Assembly (NCBI RefSeq): GCF_002213415.1
Contig: NZ_NJGU01000009.1
Coordinates: 223,097-287,096 of the forward strand
DNA: 64,000 nt
Direction of reading: 5' to 3'
Origin: Herbaspirillum robiniae
GTDB lineage: Bacteria; Pseudomonadota; Gammaproteobacteria; Burkholderiales; Burkholderiaceae_D
A program made the position numbers and the translations under genes. This document shows, in pieces, positions 1 to 8,870 of this stretch; position 1 is the stretch's first letter, and each line of letters begins with the position of its first letter. Under the pieces are notes generated by a model. That model searched no databases. It saw nothing but the letters and a program-made list of their open reading frames with translations, and was not told the DNA's origin.

Positions 1-3000
1 GTCGTACATCGGCAGCCAGTCGGCCAGGTTGTCCAGCATGTTGTTGAGCCCCTGACGATCGTCGGCGGCCAGCGCCAGGGCCAGCTCGCCCCACAGCGGC
101 TTGTCCAGTTCGCGGGCGAAACGGGTGGCCAGCCAGGCGCGCGCCAGATCGGACTCGCCGGTGTTCATCGCGTAAGCCAGCGCCAGTTCGCGCACGCTGG
201 AGGACAGGCGCGCGTCGTCGCGCGGGCGCTGGCCCGAGTCTGCGGTGGGGGCGAACAGCGCGTCAGGTCCCTTGTCGAGTTTCGCGGCGATGCCTTCGCG
301 CTCATTGCGCTCGCCGGCGTCGCGGCGCGCGGCCGCTTCCATCTCTTTGAGCAGCGCCGGGCCGTCGGCCGGCGGCAGGTTCTTGTCGGCCGGCTGCGCC
401 AGCCGGGTGGCGTCGCTCTTGAGCAGCGCCTGCATCACGCGCAGGCCGGCGTCGGACTGCATGAACAGCGGCGCCAGCGCGGCCAGGCGGTCGCGCCATT
501 CCTTCAACTGGGTGGGCGGGATGTTGCGCAGCACCTTGGGGTCGCGCAGCTCCACCCAGGCGCGGCGCCGGATGCGCCAGGCCAGGTCGGGCTGGCCGGT
601 GGCGTCCAGCGCCTCGGCGTAACTCATCAGCCACAGGTAGTCGTTTTGCGGGAAGCCGGATTTGCGGAACCAGTGCAAGGCCACGTTCTGCCGGTTCAGC
701 GACATGTTGGCGGCGGCGAACGGTCCCCACAGCTGCGACAGCGTCTCGGCTTCGCCGGCCCACAGGTCGAGGGCGCGCTTGAGCAGCTCGGTGTCGCGTC
801 CGGCGATGAGGATCCAGATCAGCTCCGCCCGCACTTCCGCCGAACGCGGCCGCAGCGCCAGCGCCATGGCCATGTCGGCGCGCGCGCCGGCGAGATCGCG
901 GCGCAGCTGCTTGATGGTGGCGCGCACGGTCAGGTAGGGCACGTTCTTTTCGAGGATGGCGTTCTGCTGCGGCGTGATGCTGTCGATGAAGGCCTGGGCG
1001 CCGTCCAGGTCGTTGAGACGCTGGCGGTAGGTCAGGGCCTGCACCGCGAAGTTGGCCACGCCGGTGCGGCGGAAGCCGAACTCGGCCAGCTCGGCGGCGG
1101 CGCGCGGCTGCGCGTCCTGGATCACGCCCATCATGTTGCTGATGTCGCCCTCGTCGGCCTTGTCGGAAGCCAGCAGCTTGTCGTAGCCGACGCGCGCTTC
1201 CTTCTCGTGCTCGAGGAAGCGCGCGACCTCGGCATAGGCGCGCCAGAAATCGGTGTTGCCGACCGGCGCGGCGGCGGCGGCGTCGTTGAGGATGCTCATC
1301 GCATCCTCGATGTGTCCGTTCAGGTAGAGCTGGTTGGCCGCCAGCAGCGCGTTGCCGGCGGTGGCGCCGAACTCGCGGCGCTGCTGGCGCAACAGCGCCA
1401 GCGCGTCGGCGTCGCGCCCCATGCGCAGGTACAGCCGCGCCAGCGCATCCATCTCGGCGTTGCGCTCGGTGGCCACGGCCTGGCCGCGGCCGGCGCTCTT
1501 TTTCAGGCTGGCTTCCAGCAGCGCGGCGGCGCGGTCCGCCTGGCCGATGTTTTCATACTGGGCCACCAGCTGGTTGAGCCATTTGGCGCTGCCCGGCTCG
1601 ACCTGCAGCTTGTGCTGCAGCGCCTCGACCACGATCTCCTGCTCGAAGGTGCCCTGGGCGATGCGCAGCACGTTGTCCCAGGCGGCCTCATCGTTGGACA
1701 AGCGGGCGTAGGCCAGCCACTGCGGCGTGGCCTGCTCGGGCACGCCGCTCCATTCGCTCACCTCGGCCAGGCGCTTGCGCCAGGCCGCGCTGTCGGGCTT
1801 CTGGCGCACCGCCGACTGCGCCAGCAGGCGGGCGTCGTCGAGGTTGCGGTTGGCGAGGAAGACGTTGAAGGCCAGCGTGTAGATCTCTTCGTCGAAGGGC
1901 AGCCTGGCGATCTCGCGGCTGGCTGCCATCTCGGCGGCCGAAGGCTGGCTGGGGTCGCCGGCCGGGCGCGCCATCACGGCGGCCGGACGCGCATCCGCGG
2001 CGACGGCGTTGGCCGTGCGCAGGACGCGGCCGTCCCGCATGGCGTCGCGCATGCGCAGGCGCAGCTCGTGCGGCGAATGCAGCAGCGCCTGCGTCAGGCG
2101 CAGCGAACGCGTGAAGTCGCGCATGCTCTGGAAGTGCACCTGCGCATACTCGCCCTGCCCCGCCGCCAGCGGCGTGCCGCGCAGGTTCATGGACAGCTGC
2201 AGCAGCTGCTTGACGTAGCGCTGCGCCGCATCGGGACGATTGGCGGCCTGCGCCAGCTTGGTCAGGAACAGCAGGGTCGGCTTGTCGTTGGCCAGCTCGC
2301 CGATGTTGGCGTCGGCCGCGGCCAGCGCCTCCTGATAGAGACCGCCGGCCTGCAGCGTGCGCAGTGCGGTCATGAAATGGTCGCGGCGGGTTTCCAGCGA
2401 ACCGGCGCTCTTCATCGCCAGCAGGTAGAAAGAAGCGCTGCTGCGATAGTCACCCAGCCCGAGGCTTTCCTTGCCCAGGCGCACCACGTCGGCATAGGGC
2501 ATGGAGGCGGTCGAGCGGTCCGCCAGCAGGCGCGAGAAGGCGACATGCGCGGCCTCGGTGTCGCCCAGCGCCAGCGCGTCCTGCGACAGCGCCAGCCATT
2601 GCTGGGCCGTGAGCGGATAGGTCATCAGCTGCTGCAACTGGCCGCGCAATTGCGCGATCTGCGCGGCGCGCTCCGGCGATTTCTCGGGCAGCGCATAGGT
2701 CTCCTGCTGGCGGATGCGGTATTCCAGCCAGGCGGCGTCCAGCCGCGAAGCCGGGTCGTCGCCCTGCTGCAGCAGCGCCAGGTGCTGGCGCGCCTCGGCG
2801 AACTGGCCCAGGCCGATCATCTGCTTGACCAGTTCGGCGCGCAGCGCGGCGTTGCCCGGCTGCGCCCGCAGGAACACCTTGAGGTACTCGACCGTCAGCT
2901 GGTCGGCGCGGCCGCTCGCATTGGCCACCTCAAGGCGCTGCTGCAGCGATACCTTGGGGTAGACCAGGGCGAACACCGTCCCGACCGCCAGCGCGAAGCC

Positions 3001-3105
3001 GGCGATCGTCCAGGGCGAGAACAGCCTCAGTCGTTCATAAGGTGCATTGAACGAGTACCAGGTGCCTTGTTGTCGCGAGTTTGGCGTTTGAGGTGCCGAT
3101 GTCAT
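1..3105 (-). CDS. pelB: PelB, Pel polysaccharide export TPR protein (partial, C-terminus outside window)
   Basis: The frame is open from an ATG at 3105 to the left edge, giving 1035 residues without a stop. The protein starts with a short cytoplasmic segment and a membrane helix at about residues 25-47 (LFSPWTIAGFALAVGTVFAL), followed by a long, leucine- and alanine-rich helical repeat region. This matches PelB, whose inner-membrane anchor and TPR scaffold precede a C-terminal outer-membrane beta-barrel porin. The barrel is not visible here and should lie beyond position 1; PelB of Pseudomonas is about 1190 residues. In the known system the TPR part binds PelA and guides the polymer to the porin. 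The gene follows pelA and its first 71 bp overlap the pelA 3' end. I could not find a start downstream of the pelA stop that keeps the membrane helix intact. Confidence 0.88.
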   Translation of the reverse strand, partial: MTSAPQTPNSRQQGTWYSFNAPYERLRLFSPWTIAGFALAVGTVFALVYPKVSLQQRLEVANASGRADQLTVEYLKVFLRAQPGNAALRAELVKQMIGLGQFAEARQHLALLQQGDDPASRLDAAWLEYRIRQQETYALPEKSPERAAQIAQLRGQLQQLMTYPLTAQQWLALSQDALALGDTEAAHVAFSRLLADRSTASMPYADVVRLGKESLGLGDYRSSASFYLLAMKSAGSLETRRDHFMTALRTLQAGGLYQEALAAADANIGELANDKPTLLFLTKLAQAANRPDAAQRYVKQLLQLSMNLRGTPLAAGQGEYAQVHFQSMRDFTRSLRLTQALLHSPHELRLRMRDAMRDGRVLRTANAVAADARPAAVMARPAGDPSQPSAAEMAASREIARLPFDEEIYTLAFNVFLANRNLDDARLLAQSAVRQKPDSAAWRKRLAEVSEWSGVPEQATPQWLAYARLSNDEAAWDNVLRIAQGTFEQEIVVEALQHKLQVEPGSAKWLNQLVAQYENIGQADRAAALLEASLKKSAGRGQAVATERNAEMDALARLYLRMGRDADALALLRQQRREFGATAGNALLAANQLYLNGHIEDAMSILNDAAAAAPVGNTDFWRAYAEVARFLEHEKEARVGYDKLLASDKADEGDISNMMGVIQDAQPRAAAELAEFGFRRTGVANFAVQALTYRQRLNDLDGAQAFIDSITPQQNAILEKNVPYLTVRATIKQLRRDLAGARADMAMALALRPRSAEVRAELIWILIAGRDTELLKRALDLWAGEAETLSQLWGPFAAANMSLNRQNVALHWFRKSGFPQNDYLWLMSYAEALDATGQPDLAWRIRRRAWVELRDPKVLRNIPPTQLKEWRDRLAALAPLFMQSDAGLRVMQALLKSDATRLAQPADKNLPPADGPALLKEMEAAARRDAGERNEREGIAAKLDKGPDALFAPTADSGQRPRDDARLSSSVRELALAYAMNTGESDLARAWLATRFARELDKPLWGELALALAADDRQGLNNMLDNLADWLPMYD

Positions 3106-6013
3106 ATTGGTGTACTGCGGTCTTTCCGATGAAATTCCTGGCCCATGGCTGGGTCGCGATGCTGGCCGACGCGCCGCGCGCCAGCGGCGCGCCGTCGGCG
3201 CTGGCGCTGCATTGGCGGGCGCCCGCCACGCTGAAGGTCGACGCGCCGTTGGCCTCGAGCGTGAAACTCAGTTCGGCCTTGTTGCCGTTGACGGTGCGCT
3301 TGAAGTCGCCCACCTTGCCGCCGGCTTCCAGCAGCATCGGTTGCGGGGCCGCCGCGGCAGCGCCACGCTCCTTGAGGCGCACCTCGCCGGCGGACGTGAT
3401 CAGGTAGCGGCCCTCCGGCCCCGGCGCCACGCCGGCCACGCCGGGCGCCGACAGATCGTAGTCGGGCGCGCCGTCGGGAACGCGCAGCGTGCGCAGGTTG
3501 GCCCCGGTGCGGTAGACCAGCGTGCCGTCGGCGGTGCGGGCGATGCTGGTGTTTTCGAAGTCGATCACCTTGCGGATGTATTGCGACACGTACAGCCGGG
3601 TGAACGGCTGCGCCTGCGCCCAGCGGTGGATCTTGTGCAGCGCCGCCACCGAGGCCGGCTTGGTGCCGGCATAGAAGTGATAGTAGATGTCGACGGCCTT
3701 GAAGCGGATCGGCTCGCCGGTCAGCTCGTAGCTTTCGATGGCGCGCTCGAAGCCGTAGAACGGGCCGGTCCAGTTGCCGGTGTAGACGTTCTCGTCCTGG
3801 TTGGGCGCGAACACCTGGTACCAGCCCTCCTTGCGCACGCCCTGCGCGGCGATGTCGGTCCAGCTCTTGCGGCTGTTGGTGATCATGGTGTCGCCGCCGT
3901 TCATGTTCAGGTAGCCGTCCAGGTAAGTCTGGGCGATGGCCTCGGCCGGCGGCACGCAGTTGCCGGTCCACAGGAAGATCTCGGCCTTCTTGCCCGGCGG
4001 CAGCAGGGTGTTGTTGATGTAGTCCATCGACCCCTTGATCTCGCGCTGCAGGTTGAACTTGTAGTTCGGGATCTCCAGCGTGTGCGAGGCGTCGCCGTCC
4101 ATCTGCGTGATGTCGGCGCGGCTGGTGCCGTGCATCGCATCAGCCCAGGAGAACGGGTGCGAGAAGGAATGGCTGGCCGGCTCGATGTAGGGCAGCGTGT
4201 ACATCTTGCGCGCCAGCGCGGTGGTCTGCGCCGACAGCTTCGGATACACGCCCTGCGGGCTCAGCTCGCCCTCCACCACCGAGACGGTGACGGGGAAGCG
4301 GTACTTGTCCCAGATCTCGCGCTGCAGGACTTCGACCGCGAACGGCGAGCCGGGATATTCGGCCTTGGAGGGAAAACCGTCGCCGTCGAGGTGGCTCATC
4401 ATGATGCGGCGGCCGCCCTCGGTCGTCACATCCGGCACCGGGATGTCGGGCAGGCGCAGCGCGCGCTTGAGGAAGGCCAGCGGCTGCAACACCCAGCGCG
4501 GCGGATCCAGCACCGGCAGCGTGGTGGTGGCGAACGGCGCCAGCGCGAAGCCGCCCCAGGGCGTGATCGCGGCGGCGTCATAGTTGTTGTTGCGGTTGTC
4601 CCGCATGCGCAGCAGCGACTTGGCGTTGGGATCGGCCAGCCGCACGAACTCCAGCTGGGTGCGGTCCACCCGCGGCTTGGTCTCGAACCCCATCAGCTCG
4701 GGATCGGCCTCGACCACGCTGAGCTTGTCCGGCTGCGGCGCCGAGAAGCTGGTCAGGCCCAGCATGTCGCCGGTGACCTTGGTCATCTGGAAGCCAAAGG
4801 CGTTGAAGATCGCCACCGGCACGCCTTCCTTGATGCGCGCATTGATCCACGGCCCCAGGCGCTGGTGGTCGATGCCGCTGCGAAACCAGGTCACGACGCC
4901 CGCGTAGCGGCCCGCCAGCGGTTCGGTCGGCAAGCCCTGGCGCGCCACCTCGCGAAACTCGTAACGCAGGCCGAGATGGTTCAGGTGGATGCCGAGGAAG
5001 CGCTGCGCCTCGCTGGTGTGCAGGTCGTCGCCTTCGCCCAGGTCCAGCAGCACCAGCACATTGCGCGGCACCACTTCGATGCTGGAGACGCCGACCGACA
5101 TCAGCGAACCGTCGGCCACCCAGGGAATGAAGCCGTGGGAGGAAATCTTCTTCGCGGTCTCGCGCGCCAGCTCGCGCGCGCCCGGCTTTTGCGGATCGAC
5201 GTAGTCGATCGAGACCACCGGCAGATGGTAGGTGTCGCGCACGGTCTGCATCTGTCCCAGCAGCCAGGCGCGGTCGTTGTCGGGCACCGGGCCGTAGCTG
5301 CGGCGCCCGGCGTCGTAGCCGCGATACAGCGACTCGGCGGCCACCGCATAGGTCAGCGGCGCGATCTCCGGCAGCAGCTCGAAGCCGCGGTTGAGGAACA
5401 GCTTGGCCTCCGGATAGCGACGCTTGAACTCGCGCAGGGTCTCCACCATGGCCGCGGTCTGGCGCGCGCGTTCGGCGTCGGTCTTGGCGAACAGCTGGTA
5501 GGAGTCCAGCGTGTCGAGGAAGAAGCCGCGCCAGCCCTGGGCCCACAGCGGCGCCACGATCTTGTCGAGGAAGAAGTCGCGCCAGCCCGGTGCGGCCTGG
5601 TCGATCACCCGGCTGCCCCAGGCGGCGTTGTCGCCGCGCAGGAGGCCCGGCGGCAATTGCTTGTAGTAGGGACGCGAGGGCTGCACCTCGCCCAGCGAGA
5701 CATAGGCGAACAGCTGGTGCGCGCCGTCGGCCGGCGCGCGGGCGCGAACGGCGGGATTGCTGACGAACTCGGGCTCGACGACGGCGACGTCGAAAGCCTG
5801 CAGGTCGGCCAGCGGCGGATTGGGACCGTAATAGAAGGCGACCGAGGATGGCGCTGCGGCAGCCGGTGGCGGCGACGTCTGCGCCGGCGCCGAACCCGCC
5901 AGCAATGCGGCGGCGCCTGCCGCAGCCGCCCATAGCAGGGTGCGCAGGCCACGCGCGAGCGTCTTTGCCGATCTGACCACCGTTGATTGCTGTTGTGCGC
6001 TATCCGACGACAC
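3035..6013 (-). CDS. pelA: PelA, periplasmic Pel polysaccharide hydrolase/deacetylase
   Basis: This 992-residue protein has the PelA layout. A signal peptide covers about residues 20-45 (signal end near APAQ). A TIM-barrel hydrolase domain spans about 57-305, with FFLDTLDSY near 165-173 and AAESLYRG around Glu227, the expected acidic residues of the GH166-like hydrolase. A polysaccharide deacetylase domain follows, with MSHLDGDGF (Asp543, Asp545) and SHSFSHPFSW (His615, His619) as the metal-binding set. PelA deacetylates and trims the cationic GalNAc/GlcNAc polymer in the periplasm and works with PelB. The start is GTG at 6013, with AGGAGAGG just upstream. It is the first gene of the leftward operon; the remaining pel genes would lie left of the window. 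Confidence 0.93.
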   Translation of the reverse strand: MSSDSAQQQSTVVRSAKTLARGLRTLLWAAAAGAAALLAGSAPAQTSPPPAAAAPSSVAFYYGPNPPLADLQAFDVAVVEPEFVSNPAVRARAPADGAHQLFAYVSLGEVQPSRPYYKQLPPGLLRGDNAAWGSRVIDQAAPGWRDFFLDKIVAPLWAQGWRGFFLDTLDSYQLFAKTDAERARQTAAMVETLREFKRRYPEAKLFLNRGFELLPEIAPLTYAVAAESLYRGYDAGRRSYGPVPDNDRAWLLGQMQTVRDTYHLPVVSIDYVDPQKPGARELARETAKKISSHGFIPWVADGSLMSVGVSSIEVVPRNVLVLLDLGEGDDLHTSEAQRFLGIHLNHLGLRYEFREVARQGLPTEPLAGRYAGVVTWFRSGIDHQRLGPWINARIKEGVPVAIFNAFGFQMTKVTGDMLGLTSFSAPQPDKLSVVEADPELMGFETKPRVDRTQLEFVRLADPNAKSLLRMRDNRNNNYDAAAITPWGGFALAPFATTTLPVLDPPRWVLQPLAFLKRALRLPDIPVPDVTTEGGRRIMMSHLDGDGFPSKAEYPGSPFAVEVLQREIWDKYRFPVTVSVVEGELSPQGVYPKLSAQTTALARKMYTLPYIEPASHSFSHPFSWADAMHGTSRADITQMDGDASHTLEIPNYKFNLQREIKGSMDYINNTLLPPGKKAEIFLWTGNCVPPAEAIAQTYLDGYLNMNGGDTMITNSRKSWTDIAAQGVRKEGWYQVFAPNQDENVYTGNWTGPFYGFERAIESYELTGEPIRFKAVDIYYHFYAGTKPASVAALHKIHRWAQAQPFTRLYVSQYIRKVIDFENTSIARTADGTLVYRTGANLRTLRVPDGAPDYDLSAPGVAGVAPGPEGRYLITSAGEVRLKERGAAAAAPQPMLLEAGGKVGDFKRTVNGNKAELSFTLEANGASTFSVAGARQCSASADGAPLARGASASIATQPWARNFIGKTAVHQYDIGTSNAKLATTRHLVLVQCTL

Positions 6014-6171
6014 GCCCTCTCCTTATTGATTGATTGGCAACGACCTCCGCATGAGACCACTGATGAGTCGGCGCGGAAATCCGGAAATTCCTGACATCGG
6101 CAAAACTACGGCGAGTTTCCCCAAGAAAATCACGAGAGGGCTTCCGAATTTTATCGATTTTTCGACTTGGG

Positions 6172-6201
6172 ATTATATTGTTTTTTTGACAATTTTATTA
6201 A
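6172..6201 (-). promoter_or_regulatory. Putative pel operon promoter
   Basis: On the minus strand a perfect TATAAT (6177-6172) follows a weak TTAATA (6201-6196) with an 18-bp spacer. It lies in the most AT-rich stretch of the left end, about 160 nt upstream of the pelA GTG. The -35 match is poor, so activation or an alternative sigma factor is possible. The rest of the 6014-6372 gap shows no gene. Confidence 0.4.
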
Positions 6202-6372
6202 TTAATGGGATGAGCACAACCCAGATCATTGACAAAACAACACTATTTTAAATCAAATCGTGCGGAAACTTGCCCGGTTGCATCATTTGCAATTAACGCG
6301 CGAAAGCGCATTCCGCGCAAGCTCTGCCGTGGCGGGCGAGGAGGCGACCTATCGGAGAAATCGGAACAGGCG

Positions 6373-7242
6373 TCAGAACAGGCTGCTGTCGACGCCTTCA
6401 AGCTCCAGCGTCAGGAGCCAGGCGGTCTTCATCAAGGCGGGGGCGAGTTCGTCGCGGATCATCACGCGGTCGGGCAGCGGGCCGACCGCGCTGCAGTTCA
6501 GGCCCATAGGACGCGGCGGATTGCCCAGCGCCAGCGGCACGCTGATGGCGAAGGTGTCGCGCTGGTATTCGCCGGCGGCCAGGCAATAGCCGTGGGTGTC
6601 GAGGTCGCCGAAGGCGCGCTCCATGCGCGCCACCACTTGCGGGCCGTGCTCGCCGCTCTTCTTCCAGATGCCGAACAGCAGCCGCTGCCGCTCTTCCGGC
6701 GGCTGCGACCAGACATAGGCGCGGCCGATGGAGCTCAGCGCCATCGGCACGGTGCGGCCCACGCCCAGGCGCAGCGTGGCGATCTTGCGGCCGTTGCAGT
6801 ACTGGATGTAGATCATGTCCAGCTGGTCCGGCATGGCCAGCCCGACCGACATGTCGAAGCGGTCGGCGAAGTCCTGCATGATGCCGCGCACGATGCCCGG
6901 GATCGGGCTATTGGCGAGGTACTTGTGCCCCAGCCGCAGCCCGCGCACGCCGATCTGCACGCGCACGCCGTCGGGCGCGCGGTCGAGATAGCCGAGCGCC
7001 ACCAGCGTCGCCGTCAGGCGCGACACCGAGGCCTTGGAATAACCGGTGCGACGCACCAGCTCGGCATGGGTCAGTGGCTTGGCGCTGCCGTGGAAAACCT
7101 TCAGCAGCTGCAGCGCGCGCTCCAGCGTGTGGGTGCCGGACGAAGCCTCGGCGACGCCGGCGGCGTCGTCGCGCACGATGTCGGGCAGCGCCGCGTCGGC
7201 CGCGCGCGCGTCGCGAGCCCGGGCCGGTTCAGAGCGCCGCAC
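6373..7242 (-). CDS. IclR family transcriptional regulator (1)
   Basis: A 289-residue protein with the two IclR domains. After an arginine-rich leader of about 35 residues there is a winged helix (about 37-100; THTLERALQLLKVF, then a recognition region YSKASVSRLTATLVALGYL). The C-terminal effector-binding domain begins near 115 and holds the family signature around VGLAMPDQLDMIYIQY. IclR proteins bind as dimers and sense small organic acids or aromatic compounds. The start is GTG at 7242 with GGAGG nearby, and it overlaps the end of the upstream IclR gene by 14 bp, which implies translational coupling. It is divergent from the catabolic operon at 8871, its likely target. Pel control is possible but less likely. 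Confidence 0.88.
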   Translation of the reverse strand: MRRSEPARARDARAADAALPDIVRDDAAGVAEASSGTHTLERALQLLKVFHGSAKPLTHAELVRRTGYSKASVSRLTATLVALGYLDRAPDGVRVQIGVRGLRLGHKYLANSPIPGIVRGIMQDFADRFDMSVGLAMPDQLDMIYIQYCNGRKIATLRLGVGRTVPMALSSIGRAYVWSQPPEERQRLLFGIWKKSGEHGPQVVARMERAFGDLDTHGYCLAAGEYQRDTFAISVPLALGNPPRPMGLNCSAVGPLPDRVMIRDELAPALMKTAWLLTLELEGVDSSLF

Positions 7243-8128
7243 GCTGCGCCTCCATCTTCTGCAACTGGCGTCCCATGGCCAGCAACTGCGGCCCGGCGCG
7301 CTGCTCCACGCGCGCCTTGGTCAGCGTGCGCGACTGGCCGGCGCACAGCAGCACCATCGGCAGGCGGTCGGCCAACTGCAGCGGCGTGGCCACCACCGTG
7401 ATGTCCGGCCCCCAGTCGCCGCTGGAGACGCAATAGGCCTTCTCGGCGATCTGCGTCTCGGCGTCGGTCAGTTTCTGCCGCACGCTCATCCAGTCATCGC
7501 GCTTGTGATAGGGCCGCATGTGATCCAGCAGATAGTTGCGCTCATTCTCGTGCAGGCAGGCCAGCAGCGCCCAGCCCACCGGCGAGGACGCCATCGGCAT
7601 GTGCTCGCCCACGCCCAGCCCGACGGTGGCGCTGTTGGAGGCGCTGTGGCAGTTCTCGAAGAAGATCATGTCCAGCCCGTCGCGACCGGCCAGCGCCACG
7701 AACACGCCGTTGTCGTCGGCCAGCTTCTGCATCAGCGGACGCGCCTGCAGCACCACGTCGGTGTCGACCATGGCGGCAAATCCCAGCGACAGCACCGCCA
7801 CCGCCAGCCGGTACTTGCGACGCTGCTCGCTGTAGGTGAGGTAGCCCAGCGCGGTCAGCGTCTGCGCCAGGCGCGAGACGGTCGCCTTGGGCAGGCCGGT
7901 GCGCAGGGCGATGTCCTGGTTGGCCAGCCATTCGGCTTCGCCCAGGAAGGCGTCCAGCACGGCGAAGCCGCGCTCGATGGGCTTGATCGTGACCTGGGTG
8001 GCGGCATCGCTGCGCGCGGCGGCGCCGCCGTTGCGGTACTCGGGAGGATTGGGCGCGCGCAGCACGATGCGCACGTCCTTGCGCGCCTCCCGCTGGCGCC
8101 GCGCCGGCTTGCGCACGGCGGCCTTCAC
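7229..8128 (-). CDS. IclR family transcriptional regulator (2)
   Basis: This 299-residue IclR protein has a basic N-terminal extension of about 45 residues, a winged-helix domain (about 46-110; TIKPIERGFAVLDAF, then GLPKATVSRLAQTL) and an effector domain carrying GRDGLDMIFFEN and SSPVGWALLACL. It is the first gene of a two-gene leftward unit with regulator 1. The start is GTG at 8128, preceded by AGGACGGG. A sigma70-like promoter at 8357-8328 on the same strand contains a half-site of the palindrome found in front of the divergent operon, so autoregulation and control of that operon are inferred. The two IclR proteins are clearly different in sequence and probably answer to different ligands. 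Confidence 0.88.
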   Translation of the reverse strand: MKAAVRKPARRQREARKDVRIVLRAPNPPEYRNGGAAARSDAATQVTIKPIERGFAVLDAFLGEAEWLANQDIALRTGLPKATVSRLAQTLTALGYLTYSEQRRKYRLAVAVLSLGFAAMVDTDVVLQARPLMQKLADDNGVFVALAGRDGLDMIFFENCHSASNSATVGLGVGEHMPMASSPVGWALLACLHENERNYLLDHMRPYHKRDDWMSVRQKLTDAETQIAEKAYCVSSGDWGPDITVVATPLQLADRLPMVLLCAGQSRTLTKARVEQRAGPQLLAMGRQLQKMEAQRAAL

Positions 8129-8327
8129 GCGCGCCCGTCCTGCGGCTGCGCGCGCACTGCATACACGATGGCAATGGCGAATTTCACTGAGTCTCCTGGC
8201 GGCGCACCTTCATGCGGATGCGCATCGGTCCGGTCGGTCCTGCCATGCACAGGCGCACGACGGACATGATTTTTCCTGTGTTGACGACACCTTGCGACAG
8301 CCTGCGGCGCAGGGTCAATCGATGAAT

Positions 8328-8357
8328 ATTTTATGTTCCGTACTTTGAAATTTTCAA
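8328..8357 (-). promoter_or_regulatory. Promoter of the IclR gene pair
   Basis: On the minus strand TTGAAA (8357-8352) and TAAAAT (8333-8328) are separated by 18 bp. The spacer carries a TACGGAAC half-site, read on the plus strand as GTTCCGTAC (8335-8343), which matches one arm of the palindrome at 8552. This is the arrangement expected for autorepression. It predicts a leader of roughly 190 nt. Confidence 0.5.
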
Positions 8358-8551
8358 TCGTGTTTTGAACTGCGAACATTCCATGCTGCGCCGCCGCAGC
8401 CCCGCCCCATCCACCGGTCGCGAGGCGATACGCCTGAAGCAGGCTTGTTTTCGCAGGGTCGGCGGGGCGCAGGATATTTTCTTGCGCAGCGCACGATGCC
8501 GGCGCGCAACAGCGCCAGGCGTCACGACGCGGTTTGAAAGGGAAAATGACA

Positions 8552-8566
8552 TTCCGTTGTACGGAA
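8552..8566. promoter_or_regulatory. IclR-type operator palindrome
   Basis: TTCCGTTGTACGGAA is a perfect 6-3-6 inverted repeat. It is centred about 60 bp upstream of the predicted start site of the rightward operon, just upstream of its -35 box, a typical activator position. Palindromes of the form TTCCGnnnCGGAA are common for IclR regulators. Binding by either neighbouring IclR protein is inferred. Confidence 0.6.
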
Positions 8567-8583
8567 CAGCGTGAAAGGCCTGC

Positions 8584-8612
8584 TTGACACCCCTTTCGCG
8601 CTTCCAGACTAT
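8584..8612 (+). promoter_or_regulatory. Promoter of the CoA-thioester catabolic operon
   Basis: A perfect TTGACA (8584-8589) is followed after 17 bp by GACTAT (8607-8612), which keeps the key A and T positions of the -10 box. The weak -10 agrees with activator dependence through the palindrome at 8552. The predicted leader to the first gene is about 250 nt. The remainder of the 8129-8870 gap has no convincing ORF. Confidence 0.55.
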
Positions 8613-8870
8613 ACGCACATCGCAGCACCGGAAGCGTCCTTCATCACACCGTCGCCTCCGGCAGAACACAGCAGAACCAAGCAAGAGAGACACGCCGGCG
8701 ATTGCCCCGGCGGCGCATGAGCGGCACCAGCGACACGAGCAACGCAGGCGGCAACCCAAAAACGGCAGCAAGCCGGCAGCCGCATCAACAGCCAACCGAA
8801 ACGACCACGCGAAGACACCCCGCAGGGCGGAGCTTTGCCCGTCGTTTCCGAAACAGGGAAGAAGAAAGCC

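Noticed and set aside
646..3132. Long plus-strand ORF opposite pelB (828 codons)
   Set aside because: It is antisense to a protein with PelB features over its whole length and its translation is rich in Arg, Gln, Gly and His, typical of GC-rich shadow frames.
3107..5935. Long plus-strand ORF opposite pelA (942 codons)
   Set aside because: Antisense to the clearly conserved PelA; no recognisable domain.
8125..8628. 167-codon minus-strand ORF between the IclR genes and the operon
   Set aside because: It covers the promoter and operator sites, has mixed composition and no family.
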